A stretch of DNA of 64,000 nucleotides from Leptothermofonsia sichuanensis E412 (GCF_019891175.1 NZ_CP072600.1:5766001-5830000), one strand, 5' to 3'; positions 53,124 to 62,425 are shown, counted from the stretch's first letter. The notes: generated from the letters alone by a model not told the origin. A program made the numbers and translations.

Positions 53124-53156
53124 GTGAGTAAGGATTCCTGAGGAATCCTTGCTCAC
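53124..53156. repeat. Long inverted repeat
   Basis: GTGAGTAAGGATTCC / GGAATCCTTGCTCAC with a 3-base loop and one mismatch. Near it, TGTGAGTAGAC is duplicated (about 53082-53102). Lies between pdxJ and the gene at 53341, which are divergent. Confidence 0.8.
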
Positions 53157-53340
53157 CAAGCCTCTCACTCTCACAACTGATTCAGGACGGCTATAGATTG
53201 ATTTTAGAGGAGGAGGGAAACGTTGAGAATTGAGCGTTGGCCACTGAGGTGCCGGGTAATCGGTAATGGGAAGTCAGCAAGTCTGCCATCTGCCACCTGC
53301 GACCTGATAAAATTCCCTTGACGCAAGGAGGTTGATAATT

Positions 53341-53640
53341 ATGACGCTGGAGACAAATTTACCCGCCACAACAGGTGCGGATGCAGTGGATGAGGCGATC
53401 GCCCGTGGGATTGATTTTGACGGTTCCCCCATTCCGGCTGCCAAATTGGAACTTTACCAGAAAGTCATGGGACTGGAAGCTGGACGGCAACGGAGTGGAG
53501 TATCGAACACCATGCGATCGCGGATTGTTCGGATTGGCGCAAAGCATATCCCTCAAGCTGACCTGAATCAGATGCTGATCGAAGCTGACTTTGCTCCGTT
53601 GAAGGAGAAGGAAATTGCCTTTTACTACGGCGGCAAGTAG
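53341..53640 (+). CDS. Small conserved cyanobacterial protein of unknown function
   Basis: 99 residues from the ATG at 53341, with a strong AAGGAGG ten bases upstream. The first part (NLPATTGADAVDEAIARGID, FDGSPIPAAKLELYQKVM) and the second (RQRSGVSNTMRSRIVRIGAK, HIPQADLNQMLIEADFAPLK, EKEIAFYYGGK) have the dense, ordered composition of a conserved protein. The basic middle (NTMRSRIVRIG) could contact nucleic acid or a protein partner; this is speculative. The strong ribosome site suggests high expression. The TAG stop is followed directly by TGGTCTGTCAA, the tip of a CTAG-type element. Confidence 0.8.
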   Translation: MTLETNLPATTGADAVDEAIARGIDFDGSPIPAAKLELYQKVMGLEAGRQRSGVSNTMRSRIVRIGAKHIPQADLNQMLIEADFAPLKEKEIAFYYGGK

Positions 53641-53759
53641 TGGTCTGTCAACCACTCTGAACTCATCGCCAAGGATTTGTGCCCGTCCGCTACAAAGGGG
53701 GGGTAAGGGCAGCACCGATCTTACAGGTTACTTATACCGTGTCAGCCAACAATCTTTAG

Positions 53760-53805
53760 TTTGTAGTGCCAACTTCAGTTGGCTTGCTGAAGCAAGCGCT
53801 ACAAA
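53760..53805. repeat. Three-way-junction-like nested palindrome
   Basis: TTTGTAG and CTACAAA enclose two hairpins, GCCAACTTCAGTTGGC and CTTGCTGAAGCAAG. A small repeat of a type found widely in cyanobacterial spacers. Confidence 0.8.
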
Positions 53806-54034
53806 AATTGTCTGACAAAGTATAATTTCTGTCCCTGAGAAACTGTTTGCAAATGAGTATAAACGTCCTGACAAGTAAGGAATTCAGGGTTCTATAAAAC
53901 GAATGACCTGTTCTTGAACCCTTTGAACCGCAAGCACCTGGATGGATTTAACCCTGGCTTACAAACAGTTTCTTAAGCCCCTATCCTGACAGATGGGGCC
54001 AAGGGTATAGAATAAGATTCATTCTCATCATAGA

Positions 54035-54051
54035 ATGAGAACTGTTATCAT
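54035..54051 (+). promoter_or_regulatory. Zur/Fur-type operator upstream of znuA
   Basis: ATGAGAAC-T-GTTATCAT is a near-perfect inverted repeat (one mismatch in eight) of the Fur-family type, 40 bases upstream of the znuA start. An overlapping palindrome CATTCT/AGAATG lies just before it. With the genes downstream, zinc-dependent repression by Zur is the best reading. Confidence 0.75.
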
Positions 54052-54090
54052 TATATTCATGTCCTTTCGCCCTGGATGGAGGAGCGGAGT

Positions 54091-55131
54091 ATGGTGGGTT
54101 TGAATCTCCGCCAGTTTGTAATTGCGTCTCTGTTGTTGCCGTTGATGGCCGGAACGGGATGTGATCCAACCAGTATCACAGCAACCCCGGAACAATCCTC
54201 TGGTTCCCAGACCACAGCTTCAAATCAGCAGATCAGGGTGGTTGCCACCTTTTTGCCGGTTTACCTGTTTACCAAAGCTGTGGCAGGGGACACCGCAGAA
54301 GTTGATATTCTGATTAAACCCGGAACCGAAGTGCATGAGTATCAATCTACTCCGGCAGATGTGCAGGCGATCGCCCGGGCAGATGTATTGGTCAAAAACG
54401 GATTGGGCATCGAAGAGTTTTTGGAGGGCACCCTTAAGAGTGCTGAAAATCCAAAACTGAAAGTAATTGATGCCAGTGCCGGGATCGAGCCACTGAAGGA
54501 AATTTCACCCGTTGTCGTAACGAGTGGTGGAAAAGCGAGCAACCATGACCATGACCATCATGATCATCATGAGCATGATCATGGGGAGGCAGCCGGTGAA
54601 CCCAAAGGTGCCCATGTTCATGCCGACGGCAACCCCCATGTCTGGCTTGACCCGCTGCTGGCAAAGAAACAGGTGGAAAACATTCGAGATGGTCTGGTTG
54701 CAGCGGACCCAGCCAACGAACCTGTCTATCGAGCAAATGCTGCTGCCTACATTCAAAGACTCTCAAAGCTGGACAGCCAGTTTGAGCAAACGTTGAAACC
54801 CTACCAGAACCGCACTTTCATCACCTTTCATGACGCTTTTCCCTATCTAGCCAGACGCTACCAGCTTAAACAAGAAGCGGTTGTCGCCATTCCAGAGGAT
54901 CAGCTTTCTCCCAGGGATGTCCAGGAAACGATTGAGGCCGTCAAGCGGTTTAATGTCAAAGCTTTATTTAGCGAGCCTGGCGTTGATAACAAACTGCTGG
55001 TGGGCATTGCTAAAGATATGAACCTGAAGATTTACCCCCTGGACTCGTTAGAGTCTGGTCCGCTGGACCCCGACTACTATTTCACTGCTATGGAGTCGAA
55101 TTTGAAAACCCTGGAAACTGCATTTAGATAG
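54091..55131 (+). CDS. znuA: Zinc ABC transporter substrate-binding protein
   Basis: 346 residues. Periplasmic cluster-9 binding protein with VVATFLPVYLFTKAVAGDTA, KPGTEVHEYQSTPADVQAIA (zinc-binding His), a His/Asp-rich loop (about 155-185, HDHDHHDHHEHDHG), GNPHVWLDPLLAKKQVENIR, FITFHDAFPYLARRYQLKQE and LFSEPGVDNKLLVGIAKDMN. The N-terminus is a signal peptide ending LMAGTGC, possibly a lipobox with an unusual -3 residue. I choose the ATG at 54091, because the upstream ATG at 54076 overlaps the GGAGGAG ribosome site that serves 54091. First gene of znuA-znuC-znuB. Confidence 0.96.
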   Translation: MVGLNLRQFVIASLLLPLMAGTGCDPTSITATPEQSSGSQTTASNQQIRVVATFLPVYLFTKAVAGDTAEVDILIKPGTEVHEYQSTPADVQAIARADVLVKNGLGIEEFLEGTLKSAENPKLKVIDASAGIEPLKEISPVVVTSGGKASNHDHDHHDHHEHDHGEAAGEPKGAHVHADGNPHVWLDPLLAKKQVENIRDGLVAADPANEPVYRANAAAYIQRLSKLDSQFEQTLKPYQNRTFITFHDAFPYLARRYQLKQEAVVAIPEDQLSPRDVQETIEAVKRFNVKALFSEPGVDNKLLVGIAKDMNLKIYPLDSLESGPLDPDYYFTAMESNLKTLETAFR

Positions 55132-55169
55132 TCCTTCTCTGACGTGGATGGATAAGGAGAGAAGGAAGG

Positions 55170-55979
55170 ATGAGTGCCCATTCAATTCATGCAAATTCAT
55201 CTGAATTTCCGGTTGTTCGAGTCCAAAATTTGACCGTTTACCGGGGACAGTATGCGGCTGTGCAGAATGTTTCATTTGAATTGCATCCCGGCACTTCAAC
55301 GGCGATCGTGGGTCCCAATGGTTCTGGCAAAAGCACCCTGGTCCAGGCCATGTTGGGGTTGCTTCCCTGTTCAGCAAAAACCGTTGAAATCTTCGGTTGT
55401 CCGCTCGCCCATTTGGGCAAGTGGCGTCAACAAATTGGCTATATGCCTCAAAACTTCATCTTTGACCGCAACTTTCCCATCTCAGTGAGTGAACTTGTGG
55501 GGCTGGGGTGGGTTAAGGACAGAGGACAGAGAGCCAGCGGGCGATACCCGATCCCTCTGCCCTGGAAACCTGACCCGGAAAAAGGGGAAGCGGTTGCCCG
55601 GGCACTCCGTCGGGTGAATGCTTACCATTTGCGGCAGCAGGCGATCGGCACATTAAGCGGCGGTGAACTAAAGCGGGTTCTGCTGGCCTATTGCCTGGTT
55701 GTACCCCGTCGCCTGCTGGTGCTGGATGAAGCCTTTGCTGGGGTAGACGTGCAGGGTGAGGTGGCATTTTATGAATTATTGAAGGACTTGATGAAGTCAG
55801 AGGGCTGGACGCTGCTGCAAGTTTCCCACGACCTGGAGATGGTCAGTCACACCTGTGATTATGTGCTCTGCCTGAATCGATCGCTCATCTGCTCTGGTCG
55901 TCCAGAATCTACCCTTTCTCCCGAAAACCTGCTGGCAACCTATGGTCCAGCATTTGGACGCTATCATCATCAGCATTAA
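55170..55979 (+). CDS. znuC: Zinc ABC transporter ATP-binding protein
   Basis: 269 residues. Walker A VGPNGSGKSTLVQAMLG, Q-loop YMPQNFIFDRNFP, ABC signature GTLSGGELKRVLLAYCL, Walker B LLVLDEAFAGVDVQGE and the switch His in LLQVSHDLEMVSHTCDYVLC are intact. An insertion of about 25 residues (KDRGQRASGRYPIPLPWKPD) lies between the Q-loop and the signature, as in some cyanobacterial homologues. GGAGAGAAGGAAGG precedes the ATG. It is 38 bases after znuA, so probably co-transcribed. Confidence 0.95.
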   Translation: MSAHSIHANSSEFPVVRVQNLTVYRGQYAAVQNVSFELHPGTSTAIVGPNGSGKSTLVQAMLGLLPCSAKTVEIFGCPLAHLGKWRQQIGYMPQNFIFDRNFPISVSELVGLGWVKDRGQRASGRYPIPLPWKPDPEKGEAVARALRRVNAYHLRQQAIGTLSGGELKRVLLAYCLVVPRRLLVLDEAFAGVDVQGEVAFYELLKDLMKSEGWTLLQVSHDLEMVSHTCDYVLCLNRSLICSGRPESTLSPENLLATYGPAFGRYHHQH

Positions 55980-56293
55980 AGGGAGCAGGGGTTGCTGATT
56001 CTGGACATAAAAAAGGCGCTATATCCTCGAAACTGCGTTTCGAGCCATATTGCTTTTCAGCAATGCCAGGGAGCAGGGGATGGATTTGCTATAGGATGTT
56101 ACAGCAATTTTGAGCGGGGTCAACCACAATATCAGGGATTGGCAACCCGCTTCTCTATCCTCTGTTCCCTCCCCGGCGTTGCTGATTCTGGGTATGAATC
56201 AGAGGTTGTATGAATTGAAGACTTTCAATTCATGCGGCGATTCAGTCATGCGGCGATTCAGCCCCCCCTCCTCTATGTTTTCTGCATTTCCCT
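55980..56293. other. Gap between znuC and znuB
   Basis: 314 bases, long for an operon. It contains a perfect hairpin CTCGAAAC-TGC-GTTTCGAG at 56026-56044 and two similar segments, GTTGCTGATTCTGGACAT (about 55991) and GTTGCTGATTCTGGGTAT (about 56178). Some of it may be inserted repeat DNA. No gene seen. Confidence 0.6.
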
Positions 56294-57154
56294 ATGGCCG
56301 TCACTCACTTCCTTTCCCTCCTCCAGTTCCCCTTCATGCAGCGGGCGATCGCAGCGGGCGTTCTCATGGGACTGCTCTGCGGGTTACTGGGGAGTTTTGT
56401 AACGCTGCGGCAGTTGTCGTTTTTCAGCCATGCAGTCGGCCATGCAGCCCTGGTTGGGATTGCGATGGGGGTGCTGTTGCAGCTTGAACCGACCTGGATG
56501 TTGCTGCCGTTCACCCTCCTGTTTGGGGTGGCGGTGCTATACCTGATTGACCACACGGATCTGTGGAGTGATAGTGTGCTCAATATTGTGCTATCGGGGG
56601 CACTGGCGATCGGTGTTATTCTCACCAGCTTTATTCAGAGCTACCGGGGAAACCTGATGGGGGTGCTGTTTGGAGATATTCTGGCAGTGAATCTGACTGA
56701 TTTATTATTGACTTCTGGTCTGCTGCTGGCCAGTGGCAGCATTTTGTTTGCAACCCTGCGGCAGCAAATTTTGTTAACGCTGAACCAGGCAGTGGCAAAG
56801 GTGCAGGGAATTTCCGTGGAATTTCACCGCTATCTGTTTGTTGTGCTATTGTCTTTGACTGTAGCAGTCTCAATCAAAGCCGTTGGTATCTTACTGGTGA
56901 ATGCCTTTCTGGTGATTCCGGCAGCCACTACAAAGCTATTGTGTCATCAGTTTTCTCCCTATCTGGCGGTTTCTATGCTGTTGGGTGCGCTCAGCAGTAT
57001 TGCTGGCATGATTGTCTCAGGTGTCTTTAACTTTCCTTCAGGTCCCAGTATTGTGCTGGTGCAGTTTAGTCTGTTCTTGCTGGTGGTTGGCTGGGTCAGT
57101 TACCAGCGATCGCCCCTGAACAACGCTATCATCCATCCAAATCAGCCCCGGTAA
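56294..57154 (+). CDS. znuB: Zinc ABC transporter permease
   Basis: 286 residues with about eight hydrophobic helices, ABC-3 family. AAGVLMGLLCGLLGSFVTLR, LSFFSHAVGHAALVGIAMGV, GDILAVNLTDLLLTSGLLLA and ILLVNAFLVIPAATTKLLCH are typical. Third component of the ZnuABC importer. Separated from znuC by 314 bases, so it may have its own promoter or be read through. Confidence 0.94.
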   Translation: MAVTHFLSLLQFPFMQRAIAAGVLMGLLCGLLGSFVTLRQLSFFSHAVGHAALVGIAMGVLLQLEPTWMLLPFTLLFGVAVLYLIDHTDLWSDSVLNIVLSGALAIGVILTSFIQSYRGNLMGVLFGDILAVNLTDLLLTSGLLLASGSILFATLRQQILLTLNQAVAKVQGISVEFHRYLFVVLLSLTVAVSIKAVGILLVNAFLVIPAATTKLLCHQFSPYLAVSMLLGALSSIAGMIVSGVFNFPSGPSIVLVQFSLFLLVVGWVSYQRSPLNNAIIHPNQPR

Positions 57155-57308
57155 CGCCGTATCCAGTCAGGTTCCTTAGACGACAGAATGCTATGACTGC
57201 TTTCTCCGGAGATGCCCATCCGTCAAAAGTAGACTCTAGTAACAGTTTAAATCTGTGCGCATCTATGCATCCACCCAGGCACCCATCAAATCCAACGGAA
57301 TTTTTTTA

Positions 57309-58457
57309 TACCGATTTAAATTGGATATAGGGCAAATAGAGTAGACTGAGAGGGTAGTTTAGATTCCCTCTGCAATGGCTGGAGTCACCTCGGTTAAAGT
57401 CAAAGAAAGTCTCGATGAGCTAGTCCAACAATTGCAACAAGTGGAAACACCAAAGGACAAGGAACGCCTGCAAGTGCTGTACTGGCTCAAACAGGAAAAG
57501 CCACCCAGCATTGGTGCGATTGCCAAGGCGATCGGGAAACATCGCAATACAGTAGGGAGATGGTTATTGCAGTATCGGGAAGGTGGGGTGAGTGCCATGC
57601 TGGAACGTAAAGTGTCGTCTGGCGGTGTCCGCAAGATTCCACAATGGGCGGAAGAGGCACTGGCTAAGCGATTAAAGAACTCGGAACATGGATTTGCCAG
57701 TTATGGAGCTGTGCAACAGTGGTTAGCGGAGGAGTTGGGTGTCGAAGCGGAGTATCATGCGGTATACCAAATGACGCGCTATCGCCTCCAAGCGAAGCTG
57801 AAAGTGGCTCGTCCGCAAAATATCAAGCAGGATTGTGAACGGCGCGAATCATTTAAAAAAACCTTGCAGATGACCTGGAGTTGTTGAGCCAGTATGCTCG
57901 GCAAGTCATCCAGGAGGAGCGTCCTATCCGTTATTTTGCTCAGGATGAAAGTCGCTTTGGACTCAAAACCCTGATTGGGCGCTTGATTACTGCTTGTGGT
58001 ATCAAACCGATTGGGCAATGGCTATGGTTGTTCAAAGCGTTTTGGCTCTATGGGGCCGTCGAACCAGCAACCGGAGAGTCGTTTTTCTTGCAATTCTCCC
58101 ATGTGGATACTGCTTGCTATCAAGCGTTCCTCGAGGAGTTCTCCAAAGCCTACCCCGATAGTCTCAACATTCTACAAGTGGATAACGGGCGTTTTCACAG
58201 CAGTAAAGATTTAGTGGTGCCAGAGAATGTGATTTTATTGTTTCAACCTGCTTACTGCCCAGAGTTAAATCCGATTGAAAGGTTGTGGGAATACCTCAAG
58301 GCAGATTTGAAGTGGGCTTCGTTCAAAACGCTAGAGCAACTCCAAGCGAAGGTCGATCAACTCCTGGCTCAATTGACTCCAGAAGTTATTGCTTCGATCA
58401 CAGGATATTCCTTCATCCTGAATGCCCTATCTGCCCTGAACCCCATTTAAATTGGTA
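57309..58457 (+). mobile_element. IS630-family insertion sequence, copy B (complete)
   Basis: 1149 bp including the TA duplications. Left end TACCGATTTAAATTGGATAT then AGGGCAAATAG; the reverse complement of the right end is TACCAATTTAAATGGGGTTC then AGGGCAGATAG, giving imperfect inverted repeats of about 30 bp. It encodes one transposase read through a -1 shift. It differs in sequence from copy A. It sits inside the 5' end of a gamma-glutamylcyclotransferase gene. Confidence 0.92.
57375..58450 (+). CDS. IS630-family transposase with probable -1 programmed frameshift
   Basis: The first frame (57375-57887) has a coiled N-terminus and helix-turn-helix (KPPSIGAIAKAIGKHRNTVG, RWLLQYREGGVSAMLERK). 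At A7 (57855-57861, ...TTTAAAAAAACC) slipping back one base gives FKKNLADDLELLSQYARQVI instead of FKKTLQMTWSC-stop. The second frame then carries the DDE residues: Asp in YFAQDESRFGLKT, Asp in ILQVDNGRFHSSKD and Glu in ELNPIERLWEYLKADLKW. The fused product is about 358 residues, the normal length. All other features are intact, so the element may be active. Confidence 0.9.
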
Positions 58458-58968
58458 TTACTACTTTGCCTATGGATCTTGCATGTGCCCGGTTGACCTG
58501 AAGCGGACCCTGGGAGAGATTACCAGTGCCTATGTGCTGGGTCCCGCCATGCTCAAGGGGTACCGGCTGGGTTTTTACCGGCGATCGCAACGACGCAACT
58601 GTGGTGTGCTGGACGTGGTCAAGGACCCCCATTCCATTGTCGAGGGCGTCCTGTATCACCTGCCCTGGCGATTGAGCGATCGCCTCGACGAACGCGAAGA
58701 AGTTCCCAATGGAGGCTATCGCCATGAAACCGTTGAGGTCTATTGCAATAACCGGCGTTACTCGAATGTGCGAACCTATGTCGTGGTCGATAAATTACCG
58801 GAAGAACTGGCTCCCAACGACTGGTATTTCAACGTGGTACTCCGGGGTGCGGTGACCTGCGGGCTATCAGAACAGTACTGCTGGAACTTGTTTCATCACA
58901 TGAACCAGCTTCAGCAACGTCAACGGGAGCAGGACAGACTTCGTTCCGGGACGATTTTCAGGGTATAA
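58458..58968 (+). pseudogene. Gamma-glutamylcyclotransferase-like gene, 5' end cut off by IS630
   Basis: Begins YYFAYGSCMCPVDLKRTLGE, the N-terminal motif of the GGCT-like (AIG2/BtrG) fold; the YGS loop binds substrate and Glu in LDEREEVPNGGYRHETVEV is the likely catalytic acid. The sequence continues to RLRSGTIFRV with no break. The normal start is missing: the frame runs back into the IS. Removing the IS and one TA joins it in frame to a GTG at 57255, giving MRIYASTQAPIKSNGIFLYY and so on. Translation from a start inside the IS (GTG at 58285) could still give a hybrid protein. Confidence 0.8.
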
Positions 58969-59014
58969 AATTTTCGTTCTCATAGCCCCCTGTCTCCTCT
59001 CGCCGGTCCCCTGC

Positions 59015-59851
59015 TTACCCGGCAGAGTTCTGTTGGGAAACCACTTGCTGGCTGAAAGTTTGTAATGCCTGGAAGTACTGTTCTTCCGCAACCAGCATGA
59101 CATCGTTGTGGTCTGCTCCTTCCACGGCCAACAATTGCTTGGGTTCGTTGGCATGTCGGAACAATTCCTGGCTGTGCCAGAAGGGAATGACCCGATCGCG
59201 GGTGCCGTGAATAAACAGCACAGGACAGTGGATCTTTCCAATGCGATCGCGGTTGGGAAATCGGTCAAACGGGTAGAGGGGAATTCGGGTCACGACCCGA
59301 AAAACGCTGGTAAACGTACTTTCCAGGATTAGTCCCGCCACAGGCTGACGGCTTGCCAGGTAAATACTGGGACCACCTCCCACCGATCGCCCATAGACAA
59401 TGATCTCGCCGGGTGATTTCTTCAGTTGGGTGGTCAGGTATTCATAGGCCGCATCAATGTCGCGGTAGGTATTCTGTTCGGTAGGGGTACCCTGGCTGGT
59501 GCCGTAGCCCCGGTAATCGTAGGCAAAAATAGCAAACCCGGCCCGTCGGATTTGTTCCAGAATCGGGCGAGTATCGCCCAGGTCTTCGGCATTGCCGTGG
59601 CTGTAGAGGAGGGTATGAATTGCCTGGGGATTGGGCAGGTAAAGGGCAGAAATCTGTGCCCCGTCACGGGTAGTCAGCTTCAGAATTTCCTGGCTATCCT
59701 GGTAACTGGCAGGGAATGGGTGAAAGATCAGCCGGTCTGCGCAGAAGAAGCCATAGGCACCGATCGCCAGATAAATGAAAAGGAGCGATCGCACCAGCCG
59801 CCCAACGGATAGCTTGCCAACCAATTGCTCTAGTAATTTCCGGCGGTTCAT
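59015..59851 (-). CDS. Alpha/beta hydrolase (ABHD17/BEM46-like)
   Basis: 278 residues. One N-terminal hydrophobic helix (LVRSLLFIYLAIGAYGFFCA) anchors a serine hydrolase domain. The oxyanion region is LLYSHGNAEDLGDTR, the nucleophile Ser lies in IVYGRSVGGGPSIYLAS, and the triad Asp (LFIHGTRDRVIPFWHS) and His (VEGADHNDVMLV) are clear. Members include esterases and depalmitoylases; the substrate is unknown here. Its ATG overlaps the recJ stop by four bases (ATGA), so the two genes are translationally coupled. Confidence 0.94.
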   Translation of the reverse strand: MNRRKLLEQLVGKLSVGRLVRSLLFIYLAIGAYGFFCADRLIFHPFPASYQDSQEILKLTTRDGAQISALYLPNPQAIHTLLYSHGNAEDLGDTRPILEQIRRAGFAIFAYDYRGYGTSQGTPTEQNTYRDIDAAYEYLTTQLKKSPGEIIVYGRSVGGGPSIYLASRQPVAGLILESTFTSVFRVVTRIPLYPFDRFPNRDRIGKIHCPVLFIHGTRDRVIPFWHSQELFRHANEPKQLLAVEGADHNDVMLVAEEQYFQALQTFSQQVVSQQNSAG

Positions 59852-61872
59852 GGGGAATGACCCAGGGCGCTGAGTGCCGCCTTTATAATATCGAAGTAGG
59901 GCGCTCTGGAAACATCGACCGGGAGTGGCTCTTGCCGGTCTTTGCAGAGGGTGCCCATCCGTTGCCCCTGGCGCACAATCAGCACCTTGCCATTACCATT
60001 GTGAATTCGGAGTTCCTGCCCACTGTCGTTTTGGGACAGATTGCAGATGTAGGAGCGATCCTGATGGGTAAACGCTGTACCGGGATTGGCGGCAGGCACT
60101 CGCACACCCACCAGTTCCAGTTCAACAGAAACTTCGCCCTCCCAATCATTGGTTCGCAGGCGGTAGGCAATATCCAGATACGCAGGAAGGGGATAGTAAT
60201 CACCCCAGCGCCAGGCGATCGCCTTAAACTTGCGGTTGCCTCCCAATGCCTCGTCCTGCACAGCCAGCTTCAGGTGTCCCTTACCAATCGTCTTTTGCTC
60301 ACAGATCCGCACATTCGCTGACCAGAATACTGGCTCCGGGTTGGCAATGCCGCAGGGATGGAGAGCGTCAATCTGAGCATAGAGGGGGTAATCGATCTGA
60401 TCTAGGGACGCCTGGACATCGATTTCAACCAGGGGTTTGAGCTGACCGGGTTGCAGGCACTGGTGGGCAAAGGTGCGCAGGCGATCGCCAAAAGCCTCCA
60501 GGTTTTCGGCTTGCAGGCTAAAGCCCCCCGCCGCCCGGTGCCCCCCATGTTTGACCAGCAGATCTTTGCAGAACTCCAGTGCCTCAAATACATGGAATTC
60601 GGGGATGCCCCTGGCGGAACCACGAATCCTGGCAGCCTCTTTGCCATCCTGCTCCGTTGCCTCCTCTTCGTAAGTGCCGATGAAGACGGGAACCCCATAA
60701 CGTTCCACCAGACGGGAGGCCACAATCCCAATCACGCCATGATGCCAGTCAGGTTGCACCAGCAGCAGGACGCGATCAGACTGGATCGCCGTTCCCCGGT
60801 CTTCGCAGAGGGCGATCGCCCTCTGTTCAATCTGCTCACACAGGTGTTGCCGCTGCTGGTTAATTTGCTCACACTGCATGGCACGTTCCAGTGCCACACC
60901 CATGTCATCCGTCGTCAGTAGCTCAATCACAATTTGCGGATCTGCCAGCCGCCCAACCGCATTAATCCGGGGACCAAGGCGAAAGCCGATCGCCTCTGGT
61001 TTCAGATCCTTTGCCCCACTCAAGCCGGAAACCTGGATCAACGCCTGTACCCCAGTGAGTCTGGATTTGGGCAGCAATTGTAGCCCCCGCCTGACCCAGC
61101 GGCGATTCACACCCGTTAAAGGGGCCAGGTCCGCAATTGTGCCCAGGGTGAAGAGTTCCAGCAGGGGATTAGACAACCCCTGTGCCCTGCCCAAACTTTG
61201 CGCCAGAGACATGGCCAGCACATAGGCAACCCCCACTCCTGCCAACCCATAGTAAGGCGATGTTTGAGCAATCAGTTTGGGATTGAGGATAGCATTGGCG
61301 GGGGGCAGTTCCGGTGGCAGGTCATGGTGGTCCGTAACGATCACGGTTAACCCCAGTTCACGGGCATGGGCGATAGGTTGATAGGCAGCAATTCCGTTAT
61401 CCACCGTCAGGATTACCCCTACCCCCTCCGCGTAAAACTCATCCACAATCCGCTGGTTAATGCCGTAACCCTCCTTCATGCGGCTGGGAATGGCGTAATC
61501 AACCTGTGCCCCCAGGAATCGCAGTGCCCGGATTAACAGGGCAGTACTGGTCATGCCATCCGCGTCATAATCCCCACAAATGGCAATCCGCTGGCGCTGG
61601 TTAATAGCATTAATCAACAGTTCCAGACTGAGGGGCAGGTCAGGGAAATCTTCCAGGGGGGAAGGTAAAGACAGGGACTCCGGGTTAAGAAAAGCGATCG
61701 CCGCCTCTGGATCATCAATCCCCCGATTCACCAGAACCTGCGCCAGTAAGGGCGACAAATCAGTTGCCTGCACAATCGAGTTGATCTGTTCTGGCGCTGC
61801 TGGCGCAATTTGCCACCGCTGGTCGGGCAGCTTACAGGAAGAAACGGGTTGAGATTGGAGTTGATTCACCAC
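59848..61872 (-). CDS. recJ: Single-stranded-DNA-specific exonuclease RecJ
   Basis: 5'-3' ssDNA exonuclease of recombination and repair. About 674 residues. DHH-phosphoesterase motifs: AICGDYDADGMTSTALLIRA, GVILTVDNGIAAY, VIVTDHHDLPPELPPANAIL and FTLGTIADLAPLTGVNRRWV; the DHHA1 domain has KHGGHRAAGGFSLQAENLEA, and an OB-like C-terminus follows. I place the start at GTG 61872 (VVNQLQSQPVSSCKLPDQRW). The frame runs to 61968, but that part is a tandem repeat (GACTTGAAACAATGA/C) and looks non-coding. Coupled to the hydrolase gene downstream. Confidence 0.94.
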   Translation of the reverse strand: MVNQLQSQPVSSCKLPDQRWQIAPAAPEQINSIVQATDLSPLLAQVLVNRGIDDPEAAIAFLNPESLSLPSPLEDFPDLPLSLELLINAINQRQRIAICGDYDADGMTSTALLIRALRFLGAQVDYAIPSRMKEGYGINQRIVDEFYAEGVGVILTVDNGIAAYQPIAHARELGLTVIVTDHHDLPPELPPANAILNPKLIAQTSPYYGLAGVGVAYVLAMSLAQSLGRAQGLSNPLLELFTLGTIADLAPLTGVNRRWVRRGLQLLPKSRLTGVQALIQVSGLSGAKDLKPEAIGFRLGPRINAVGRLADPQIVIELLTTDDMGVALERAMQCEQINQQRQHLCEQIEQRAIALCEDRGTAIQSDRVLLLVQPDWHHGVIGIVASRLVERYGVPVFIGTYEEEATEQDGKEAARIRGSARGIPEFHVFEALEFCKDLLVKHGGHRAAGGFSLQAENLEAFGDRLRTFAHQCLQPGQLKPLVEIDVQASLDQIDYPLYAQIDALHPCGIANPEPVFWSANVRICEQKTIGKGHLKLAVQDEALGGNRKFKAIAWRWGDYYPLPAYLDIAYRLRTNDWEGEVSVELELVGVRVPAANPGTAFTHQDRSYICNLSQNDSGQELRIHNGNGKVLIVRQGQRMGTLCKDRQEPLPVDVSRAPYFDIIKAALSALGHSP

Positions 61873-62169
61873 GGGGTTTGAGCGGATAGACTTGAAACAA
61901 TGAGACTTGAAACAATCGGGCAGGTTCCTCGATTTTGCCGCTTTCAGTATGCACCAAAAGTCTGGCAACCCTTCATCTGTATCTGGTCAATACCAGTACA
62001 AATGAATTGACCACAACTGTCTTGCTAAATCTACCGCAAGTTGGCGGAAATGGAGCCATTTTGTTATGTTCTATAGCCTTAGCCCAGAAGAGAAATGAAA
62101 AAGGACGTTCTCTGGCTATCGAACTCTGTTATCCCTCTTCTGTCACTTCTGCTGGAAAAATTTATAACC

Positions 62170-62288
62170 AACCCTCGTTCCAGGCTTCCAGCCTGGACTG
62201 GAGGGTCAGAGGCTCTGCCTCAAGTAAACCTGAAAGAAGGCAGAGCCTCGGATTTGCCATTTCCAGGCAGAGCCGTGGAAACGAGGTA
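62170..62288. repeat. Composite GC-rich inverted repeats
   Basis: CCTCGTTCCAGGCTTCCAGC, GGCTCTGCCTCAAGT / AGGCAGAGCCTCGG and GCCGTGGAAACGAGG. A nested palindromic spacer repeat resembling the 22047-22078 motif. Confidence 0.65.
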
Positions 62289-62330
62289 TTTTCCAGAACT
62301 TATCTGCTTCAAGCGTGATTAAAGAGGGGT

Positions 62331-62425
62331 TATAGCGTTTCTCAATTGAATGAGGTACAGGGATGTGAGGCGCAGTGGGGTGCTCCGCAGCCTGACTGTA
62401 CTTCACACCCTTGAAAAGGGCTATA
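62331..62425 (+). repeat. TATAGC...GCTATA element
   Basis: TATAGCGTTTCTCAATTGAA, core GGGGTGCTCCGCAGCC, CCCTTGAAAAGGGCTATA. With 62170-62288 it fills most of the 650-base spacer upstream of 62527. Confidence 0.9.

Noticed and set aside
54076-54090. ATG at 54076 as the znuA start
   Set aside because: The bases following it are the GGAGGAG ribosome site for the ATG at 54091, which gives a proper signal peptide.
61873-61968. N-terminal extension of recJ
   Set aside because: Consists of a tandem GACTTGAAACAATG-type repeat read as CFKSHCFKS; not similar to RecJ.
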